From the NCBI GenBank assembly GCA_024277695.1, contig JAJRUR010000204.1, forward strand, positions 1 to 8,178: a stretch of 8,178 bases of DNA, read 5' to 3'. Source of the DNA: Bacteroidota bacterium. GTDB lineage: Bacteria > Bacteroidota > Bacteroidia > Chitinophagales > Saprospiraceae. How positions within the stretch are numbered: the stretch's first letter is position 1; each line of letters starts with the position of its first letter. This document shows positions 1-5,531 of the stretch, piece after piece. Made by a program: the position numbers and the translations under genes. The notes beneath the pieces were generated by a model, which was not told where the DNA came from, did not search any database, and saw only the letters and a list, made by a program, of their open reading frames with translations.

Positions 1-699
1 AAACACAAAATTGATGCGCTGGTAGCCATTGGAGGCAATGGAACATTTACCGGTGCAAGTATTTTTTATAAAGAGTTTGGGGTACCGATAATTGGCATTC
101 CGGGCACTATCGATAATGATCTATACGGCACGGACTTTACTATCGGCTATGACACAGCGATCAATACTGCTATGCAAGCGATCGATAAGATAAAGGATAC
201 AGCCAATGCCCATAATCGCATATTTTTTGTCGAAGTTATGGGCAGAGATGCGGGATTTATTGCTGCAAGATGTGGAATTGCTTGTGGAGCTGAAGCTGTA
301 CTTATACCCGAGTCCAAAACCAACATGGATGGTTTACTTGCTCTACTTAAGCATAATTATGATATAAAAAAGAAAGCCAGTATCATTATTGTAGCAGAAG
401 GTGATGATGCCGGAGGTGCTTTTGCTATAGCCAAAATGGTCCAAGAACATACGGACCTTTATGACATTCGCGTAAGCGTTTTGGGACATATCCAGCGTGG
501 AGGTGCGCCGACATGTATGGAACGCGTACGAGCTAGTCGACTCGGCATTGAGGCAATTAGGGCTTTACTCCAAGGCAGAAAGTCAGAAATGATTGGTTTG
601 ATTCATGACCAGATCACATTTACACCTTTTGACAAAGCTATCAAACATCACCAAAAATTGAACCCCATCCTCGCTGAAATGGTTACCATACTATCATGA
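1..699 (+). CDS. pfkA: ATP-type 6-phosphofructokinase, 3' part (5' end outside window)
   Basis: Phosphorylates fructose 6-phosphate to fructose 1,6-bisphosphate, the committed step of glycolysis, in the cytosol. The frame is open from base 1, so the ATG at 172 is internal and the gene starts before the window. 232 residues are visible, and by comparison with the E. coli enzyme (about 320 aa) roughly the first 90 are missing. In fragment numbering, PGTIDND (34-40) holds the catalytic Asp38 (E. coli Asp127) and Asp40. Arg73, MGR (80-82), Glu133, Arg157 and GHIQRGG (162-168, His163 and Arg166) match the fructose 6-phosphate site. Gly14 and Gly35, at the E. coli Gly104 and Gly124 positions, indicate ATP rather than pyrophosphate as donor. 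The oddity is the usual GGDGS motif reading GGNGT, with Asn13 in place of the metal-associated Asp103. The stop overlaps the next gene's ATG, so the two are probably cotranscribed. Family call is very secure; full activity is inferred. Confidence 0.96.
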   Translation, partial: KHKIDALVAIGGNGTFTGASIFYKEFGVPIIGIPGTIDNDLYGTDFTIGYDTAINTAMQAIDKIKDTANAHNRIFFVEVMGRDAGFIAARCGIACGAEAVLIPESKTNMDGLLALLKHNYDIKKKASIIIVAEGDDAGGAFAIAKMVQEHTDLYDIRVSVLGHIQRGGAPTCMERVRASRLGIEAIRALLQGRKSEMIGLIHDQITFTPFDKAIKHHQKLNPILAEMVTILS

Positions 700-1352
700 G
701 TGGAGAAAAGAATTTTTTAGTTAGGCTCAAATTTCCGATTGGTTTTACCCTTTTGATGTGGGCTGTTTTTTTATTTGATTATTTTATGCCGATTTCGCTT
801 TTGGGCTTCGGCATTATGCCTAGGGATACAGATGGGCTCGACGGAATCGTCTTCGCTCCTCTATTACATAGCAGTTTTTCGCACATCATCAGCAATTCGG
901 CACCTCTAATCGTCTCTATGGTGATGATCTGGATTTTTTACAAAAAAGTAGCCCTAAAAAGTTTTGTACTGATCTATCTCATCACCGGACTTGCCGTTTG
1001 GTTGTTTGCCTTTAACAGCCGATCTATTCATGTAGGTGCAAGTGGAGTGGTTTATGGCCTCGTCTCTTTTATATTTTGGTCAGGAGCCTTTCGGCGAAAT
1101 GTCAAATCTATAGTCCTCGCTCTTATCATCATTTTCCTCTATAGTGGTATGCTTTATGGAGTGCTACCTACTCGTACGGGAGTTTCGTGGGAAAGTCATC
1201 TCTATGGAGCCATTGTCGGATTATTTATCGCTTATCTTTTCAGAAATAATATTGAAAAAGACGAGATCCCTGTAGTGCCTTCTTGGGAAAGAGAACCGGA
1301 GTTAGAGCGCAATTTTTTGGATCCGGATACCTTTGATGACTTTAGTTCTTAA
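696..1352 (+). CDS. rhomboid family intramembrane serine protease
   Basis: Inner-membrane protease of the S54 rhomboid family, which cuts substrate transmembrane helices within the bilayer. The protein has 218 residues with about six hydrophobic segments (roughly 14-32, 68-82, 86-106, 114-130, 136-152, 165-183), the minimal bacterial core. The motif HIISN gives His63 and Asn67 (oxyanion-side residues). GASG (114-117) gives the nucleophile Ser116, and ESHLYGAIVG gives the dyad His168. All catalytic residues are present, so it should be active. The first loop is short and lacks the WR motif of GlpG. A C-terminal cytosolic tail (about 186-218) is rich in Glu, Asp and Pro, a short acidic extension of unknown role. 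The ATG lies in an ATGA overlap with the pfkA stop, implying translational coupling, and no separate promoter is apparent. The substrate cannot be predicted. Confidence 0.93.
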   Translation: MSGEKNFLVRLKFPIGFTLLMWAVFLFDYFMPISLLGFGIMPRDTDGLDGIVFAPLLHSSFSHIISNSAPLIVSMVMIWIFYKKVALKSFVLIYLITGLAVWLFAFNSRSIHVGASGVVYGLVSFIFWSGAFRRNVKSIVLALIIIFLYSGMLYGVLPTRTGVSWESHLYGAIVGLFIAYLFRNNIEKDEIPVVPSWEREPELERNFLDPDTFDDFSS

Positions 1353-1457
1353 TAACCAATAGTTCTGTAAATAACTTAAAACCATCACCCCGCAAACAAA
1401 AGACAATAACATGATCAAAAATGGACAAATAATTTGGCAATAATCTATAATATGTAG

Positions 1458-1465
1458 TATATTTG
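1458..1465 (+). promoter_or_regulatory. possible Bacteroidota -7 promoter box
   Basis: TATATTTG matches the Bacteroidota -7 consensus TAnnTTTG exactly. A TTG at 1434-1436 could serve as the -33 element, with a 21-base spacer against a usual one near 19. If used, transcription would begin about 1470 and the 1730 gene would have a leader of roughly 260 bases containing both inverted repeats. The box is short and expected several times by chance in AT-rich DNA, so this is tentative. Confidence 0.3.
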
Positions 1466-1615
1466 CCTCCAACTTGCCTAAAACCAATAGGTAGGCTACT
1501 AGTGGAAATGATTCTTTTAAGAGCACGTAGTTGCTTAACCCCAATATACGACATTTCAATACCTTAAAAAATCGATTAGAAAAATTTGGGCATTAGACTG
1601 AAGGGCAACGCATTA

Positions 1616-1648
1616 TTTTGGCAAATGAAATATTATTGCTCGCCAAAA
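1616..1648 (+). repeat. 7-bp inverted repeat, possible hairpin
   Basis: TTTTGGC (1616-1622) and GCCAAAA (1642-1648) are perfect reverse complements around a 19-base loop, 82 bases upstream of the ATG at 1730. It could be an operator dyad or an mRNA hairpin. It shares its TTTTGG/CCAAAA core with a second dyad just downstream. Confidence 0.5.
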
Positions 1649-1672
1649 GTGGATGAGTTAGAAATATATATG

Positions 1673-1690
1673 TTTTGGTTTAATCCAAAA
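1673..1690 (+). repeat. 6-bp inverted repeat, possible hairpin, second copy
   Basis: TTTTGG (1673-1678) and CCAAAA (1685-1690) pair perfectly around a six-base loop (TTTAAT), 39 bases before the ATG at 1730. An AT-only stretch and a T8 run (1700-1707) follow. It could be a weak intrinsic terminator or attenuator, or a protein-binding dyad. The arms can also pair with those of the dyad at 1616-1648, allowing alternative folds. Confidence 0.5.
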
Positions 1691-1729
1691 ATTAATTAAT
1701 TTTTTTTATAAATAGTTAGGTTAAATATT

Positions 1730-3202
1730 ATGAAATACCTGTACAGCATCATTTTTGTGCTTCTTATAAGCAATTTTGTTTTTGGACAAAAAAAAATATT
1801 CAAAGAAATACTGGAAGAAGATTATAAAAACTCCGGAGTAATGTTGTCCGACAACAATACAGCTGACGGATATTATATATTCAGCGAAGTGGGCAAAAAG
1901 GACAAGCGAAATAGAATATATGCGCTAAAACTTTTGGATATAAACCTAAACGTCATAGCTACCAAAAAAATAACTTTAGACAAAAAATCTTATCTATCCG
2001 ATGTCGCATATAATGGCGAGCAAATTGCTGTATCTTTTTATGATGACAAAAATGACAAAGCAGAAATATATCTATACGCAAGCGATGGTAATTTTATTAA
2101 AAAATATACTAAGGATATTTCATACAAAAAAGTATCAGTAAGTCTATACCCGATGAACAATAATGGTTTTGTGATTATATACAGGTTCAAGATAAAACTG
2201 CACCTTGGTGACGCATATATCATTGAGCGATTATCGCCAAATGCTGATGTGCTTTGGACATTGGAGTCACCTATTAAGAAAAATAGGTCAGAACATGTTA
2301 GTCTCCTCTCCTCCAATGATCAAAGTATTTTGTTTTTGATAAATTCAGGAAAATCAGCAGATATAACCAAAAAGTTTAAAGAAGATATACTTGTAGCCGA
2401 GTCCGCTACCGGCAGGATACAATTCAAGAAAAATATGAATGAGCGCAAAATACCTTTTAAAATAAATTCAGCTTTCTTTTCCAAAGAAAATAACATTTAT
2501 CTTACAGGTGATTACTTTGATGAAGGTAAGAATGTACTCAATGACAAAAGTGCCGGTATTTTTATTGAAAGCTATTCGCCGGATGGTGAGCGCCTTACTC
2601 GATCGTTAAATTCATGGAAAAAAGAATTTGCTAAATATTTTGATATTAAAAACAAGAACAAATTAAAAGATATTGGATATCTATATTTTCATAAATTTTT
2701 TGAATTTGATAATCGAATGTTTGCCATAGCAGAATCCTTCAGACGAAAAGTGACCCTGCTTCAGGATGGAGCAGTCTCTTTACAAGTCCAAAATGCATAT
2801 CTTATCGAATTTAATGAAAAAAATAAAATATCTGATATACATACTTTTGAAAAGTCCAAAAGTAAAACACTTATGAAAATGGTGCTATCCATCAATCTCA
2901 CTGGAAAAATTGCCAAAGCTATAGGCGCATTTGATTATCTCTTTACCCAATTGGACCATAGACGAAACCGGTTTTATATTAATTTTGTTGACTTTAAAGG
3001 TTTTAAAGGATCTTATAAAAAAAGTTACCTAAAAACGCTAATTTATGATGATGGCAAGTTTATAAAAGATGAAATTGACTTAAAACCCGATAAGAAAGTT
3101 TCGCGAATATTTCCCTCTAAACTAGGTAAAATTCTCATCGCCGAGTACGATAAATCTAAGCGAGAAATCCATATGCATGTGGAGAGCCTAAATGTTAGAT
3201 AA
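1730..3202 (+). CDS. secreted protein of unknown function, possibly beta-propeller-like
   Basis: I do not recognise this 490-residue protein. It begins with a clear signal peptide: MKYLYS, a hydrophobic core to about residue 17, then FVFGQ, the common Bacteroidota cleavage context (cut after Gly19). The mature protein should therefore be periplasmic or exported. No lipobox Cys or C-terminal sorting domain is evident. The mature part is rich in Lys, Asp, Tyr and Phe with many short alternating beta-strand-like stretches (for example around residues 48-56, 79-110 and 155-180), which suggests a beta-propeller or other all-beta fold; that is inference from texture only. It is noticeably more AT-rich than the flanking genes (by hand count 9 of 60 bases are G or C at 2641-2700, against 27 of 60 at 5041-5100 in dprA). 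A run of nine A (1788-1796) lies just after the signal peptide. The start is preceded by A/T-rich sequence and no strong ribosome binding site, as usual in this phylum. It appears monocistronic. Confidence 0.85.
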   Translation: MKYLYSIIFVLLISNFVFGQKKIFKEILEEDYKNSGVMLSDNNTADGYYIFSEVGKKDKRNRIYALKLLDINLNVIATKKITLDKKSYLSDVAYNGEQIAVSFYDDKNDKAEIYLYASDGNFIKKYTKDISYKKVSVSLYPMNNNGFVIIYRFKIKLHLGDAYIIERLSPNADVLWTLESPIKKNRSEHVSLLSSNDQSILFLINSGKSADITKKFKEDILVAESATGRIQFKKNMNERKIPFKINSAFFSKENNIYLTGDYFDEGKNVLNDKSAGIFIESYSPDGERLTRSLNSWKKEFAKYFDIKNKNKLKDIGYLYFHKFFEFDNRMFAIAESFRRKVTLLQDGAVSLQVQNAYLIEFNEKNKISDIHTFEKSKSKTLMKMVLSINLTGKIAKAIGAFDYLFTQLDHRRNRFYINFVDFKGFKGSYKKSYLKTLIYDDGKFIKDEIDLKPDKKVSRIFPSKLGKILIAEYDKSKREIHMHVESLNVR

Positions 3203-3210
3203 ACTATTTA

Positions 3211-3218
3211 TATTTTTG
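3211..3218 (+). promoter_or_regulatory. weak -7 promoter-like box
   Basis: TATTTTTG fits TAnnTTTG and lies just after the 1730 gene, about 150 bases before the MscS ATG. No TTG is found at the right spacing, so this may be chance. It is an alternative to the box at 3359 that would give the channel gene a normal leader. Confidence 0.2.
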
Positions 3219-3358
3219 CCTAAAGATCGGATTTGCTCGAGTATATTCCGTGATAGATATTACCTGCGAATAAATTATGGCTCAAGAAGTACGTAAGGTC
3301 TATTGCTGCTTTTAGGAATTTCTTAAAGGCATTCTATCATATTATACCTCAATTATTT

Positions 3359-3366
3359 TATCTTTG
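3359..3366 (+). promoter_or_regulatory. -7 promoter box abutting the mscS-like ATG
   Basis: TATCTTTG fits the Bacteroidota -7 consensus TAnnTTTG. Only four bases separate it from the ATG at 3371, and transcription normally starts a few bases after this box, so the mRNA would be leaderless or nearly so. No good -33 TTG is present. If the real start is the second Met (3410), the leader would be about 40 bases. Confidence 0.4.
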
Positions 3367-3370
3367 TGCT

Positions 3371-4267
3371 ATGCAAAACTGGAGTAATTGGATATACGAC
3401 TCTTTGGGGATGAGTCACTCCATACAGTATAAGATACTCACAACTATTTTTATTGGGCTTCTGCTCTATATTACTCGAAGGCTATTACTACATCTCTTTT
3501 TAAAAAAATCTAGAGACATAAAGTCTTCGTATAACTGGCAGAAGGGGACGACTTATGGTCTGTATGTTCTCTTTTTTCTAATAATTGCACCTATATGGAT
3601 CGCTGAACTGCGGAGTATTGGTACGTTTTTAGGATTACTTACCGCAGGACTGGCTGTAGCACTTAAGGATCCAATATCCAATCTGTTTGCATGGATATAT
3701 ATCATCATAAAAAAGCCTTTTGAAATGGGAGATCGTGTCCAGATAGATGATATTTCGGGTGATATTCTGGATATTAGTTTTTTTGAATTTACGATGCTAG
3801 AAATCAAAAACTGGGTAGATGCTGATCAGAGTACAGGTAGGATCATCCACGTACCTAATGGATTGCTCTTTACGCGTGCTATAAAAAATTACAATCAGGC
3901 GATGAATTATATTTGGAATGAAATTCCTGTAACTATCACCTACGAATCTGACTGGAAAAAAGCCAAAAAAATTTTACAACAAATAGAAATTGAACACCTA
4001 AAACCATTAGTCGAAAAACTCAAACCTAATCTTGAGAAAGCCAAAAAGGACTTTTACGTTGTGTATGCTAATGTCAATCCTACAATATATACCTCCCTTG
4101 AAGACCATGGAGTTAAATTAACATTGAGGTATTTGTGCAATCCTAAAAAAAGAAGAAATACAGAACAGCTCGCTATAGAGAACATTTTGACAGAATTTGC
4201 AAAGCATAGTGATATAGATTTTGCTTATCCTACAACTAGATTTTATACGAATTCTGAGGGGATGTAA
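3371..4267 (+). CDS. MscS-type small-conductance mechanosensitive channel
   Basis: Inner-membrane channel that opens under membrane tension to release solutes during hypo-osmotic shock. The 298 residues contain hydrophobic segments at about 22-44 and 62-83, then the pore helix region at about 84-117. The latter reads IGTFLGLLTAGLAVALKD followed by PISNLFAWIYIIIKKPFEMGDRV in two contiguous blocks, the MscS TM3a/TM3b pattern of Gly/Ala packing leading to the beta-domain (KPFxxGDxV). The cytosolic part has the VPNGLLFTRAIKNYN segment (161-175) typical of the MscS middle beta-domain, then an alpha/beta C-terminal domain to residue 298. Length is close to E. coli MscS (286 aa), so it is a core channel without long extra N-terminal domains. 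The ATG at 3371 is used here; the in-frame ATG at 3410 (Met14) is an alternative. It stands alone, converging on dprA. Confidence 0.93.
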   Translation: MQNWSNWIYDSLGMSHSIQYKILTTIFIGLLLYITRRLLLHLFLKKSRDIKSSYNWQKGTTYGLYVLFFLIIAPIWIAELRSIGTFLGLLTAGLAVALKDPISNLFAWIYIIIKKPFEMGDRVQIDDISGDILDISFFEFTMLEIKNWVDADQSTGRIIHVPNGLLFTRAIKNYNQAMNYIWNEIPVTITYESDWKKAKKILQQIEIEHLKPLVEKLKPNLEKAKKDFYVVYANVNPTIYTSLEDHGVKLTLRYLCNPKKRRNTEQLAIENILTEFAKHSDIDFAYPTTRFYTNSEGM

Positions 4268-4351
4268 AAAAGAAAAAAATTATACTCTATGCATCATCCA
4301 AATATATAGAGAAGTCTATGGGTTGATCATATAAGTATATTTATTTTAGGA

Positions 4352-4368
4352 CTATGCCTGTGACATAG
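4352..4368 (-). terminator. weak hairpin downstream of dprA
   Basis: CTATG and CATAG form a five-pair stem with a seven-base loop about 60 bases past the dprA stop, in the 162-base gap between two convergent genes. On the minus strand A/T-rich sequence follows but no clean T-run. It could end dprA transcription; the evidence is thin. A second small stem (ATAGA/TCTAT, 4306-4319) lies nearby. Confidence 0.25.
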
Positions 4369-4429
4369 CTCGCGTATTACAAAGTTTAAGTTATACATCA
4401 ACAAAGGTATTCTGCACCAAAAGCATTGT

Positions 4430-5530
4430 TCAGACGATACGGACTCTATTGCCCGGAAGGGATTTGATTACGCCTTGAAGTTCCATATCCAGTAGATCTC
4501 CCGCAAGCTGACTACCCTTGACCTTCAAGGCATAACTCAACTCGTCCACTCCCAACTCCTTGTGCTCTGATAGCAGACCATAAATAGACTTTTGGATATC
4601 TGATAGATCTACAAATAATTTTCGCTGGATGGGCATATCGGCCTTATCATCTTTCTCCCACATCATCGCATAGCCTATGTCATCAGCAGATTGTATGAGG
4701 GCTGCTTTTTGTGACTTGATCAATAGATTGCAACCTTCAGAGCGTTCTTCCCCGATTCTTCCCGGAACTGCAAACAAATCTTTATTATAACCAAATGCTA
4801 TATCTGCTGTAATCATAGATCCTCCTTTTCGATTGGACTCAATGACCACCACAGCATCACTCATACCGGCGATGATCCGATTGCGCATCGGAAAATGCTC
4901 TCGTTCCGGACCCTCTCCCAATCCAAACTCAGATACAAGTGCGCCTTGTGATTCCATCTTAGATGCAATATTCTTGTGTACTGCCGGATAGATCATATCA
5001 AGGCCATGCCCTAGAATACCCAAAGTGCTCAAACCATGTTCTAAGGCACTCCTATGCGCCGTGATATCAATACCATAAGCCATACCGCTGATAATCTGTA
5101 CCTTATATTCTTTGAGCTCACTGACGAGTTTCTCACATATGGCTCGACCATAGGCGCTTGCATCACGCGTACCCACAATTGCCACGGTACGAGCTACATT
5201 GAACTCTGTCTGCCCTTTGGTATAGAGCAATAAAGGGGCATCCTTGTAGTGGCTGAGACGCTTCGGATAGCGATCATCATAAAATGACACAAGCTCTATA
5301 CCTTTTTTGATACACAGTTCTCTTTGTTTATAGGCTATTTCCAGATGTTGTTGGTCCCGAATGGACTGCGCTAATCCCAAGCCCACTCCAGGTATTTTGA
5401 CCAAATTTTTGATGGTCTCCTCAAATATTGCTTCTACACTGCCGCAATAGCTGATCAATACTTTGGCCAGCACCGGACCTACCTTTGGTATGGCACTCAG
5501 GGCTATATAATAGTGTTCCTTGCTCTCCAT
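4430..5530 (-). CDS. dprA: DNA-processing protein DprA (Smf)
   Basis: Cytosolic ssDNA-binding protein that protects incoming single strands during natural transformation and loads RecA; also widespread in species not known to transform. With the ATG at 5530 it has 366 residues, close to the family norm. An N-terminal helix-hairpin-helix/SAM-like region (about 8-60) has AIPKVGP and KIPGVGLG turns. The DprA Rossmann-like core follows: VAIVGTRDASAYG (116-128), ISGMAYGIDITAHRSAL (147-163), GHGLDMIYP (174-182), FPMRNRIIAGMSDAVVVIE (213-231), GGSMITADIA (236-245) and AVPG (254-257). A C-terminal winged helix (about 303-366) is the DprA_WH domain. An upstream in-frame TTG at 5551 would overlap the preceding gene by 20 bases. 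The ATG at 5530 is preferred because it sits one base after that gene's stop (TAAAATG), a classic coupled arrangement. No key motif is missing. Confidence 0.97.
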   Translation of the reverse strand: MESKEHYYIALSAIPKVGPVLAKVLISYCGSVEAIFEETIKNLVKIPGVGLGLAQSIRDQQHLEIAYKQRELCIKKGIELVSFYDDRYPKRLSHYKDAPLLLYTKGQTEFNVARTVAIVGTRDASAYGRAICEKLVSELKEYKVQIISGMAYGIDITAHRSALEHGLSTLGILGHGLDMIYPAVHKNIASKMESQGALVSEFGLGEGPEREHFPMRNRIIAGMSDAVVVIESNRKGGSMITADIAFGYNKDLFAVPGRIGEERSEGCNLLIKSQKAALIQSADDIGYAMMWEKDDKADMPIQRKLFVDLSDIQKSIYGLLSEHKELGVDELSYALKVKGSQLAGDLLDMELQGVIKSLPGNRVRIV

Positions 5531-5531
5531 T

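Larger units (their letters stand above)
1353..1729. other. intergenic gap without a convincing gene
   Basis: This is 377 bases between the rhomboid gene and the unknown secreted gene. It is AT-rich. The first half is open on the minus strand in two overlapping frames (one ATG-started, about 70 codons, 1342-1554), but neither product resembles a known family and there is no clear start signal. The second half carries two short inverted repeats and a T8 tract immediately before the 1730 gene, and a TAnnTTTG box occurs at 1458-1465. It most likely holds the 3' end of the upstream operon and the promoter and leader of the 1730 gene. Confidence 0.6.

Noticed and set aside
1472..1495. GCCTA/TAGGC short inverted repeat in the 1353-1729 gap.
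   Set aside because: Only five pairs with no T-run or placement that would support a terminator or operator.
1342..1554. Minus-strand ATG frame of 70 codons in the gap after the rhomboid gene, and an overlapping TTG frame of 85 codons (1302-1559).
   Set aside because: No family resemblance, no start signal, the two frames overlap each other and the rhomboid 3' end, and the composition looks non-coding. A degenerate gene remnant cannot be excluded.
2038..2316. Minus-strand open frame inside the secreted unknown gene.
   Set aside because: Fully antisense to a long gene with a good signal peptide; a shadow frame.
3228..3252. Interrupted dyad around CTCGAG with CGGA and TCCG ends.
   Set aside because: The outer arms are not centred on the inner palindrome and do not form a continuous stem.
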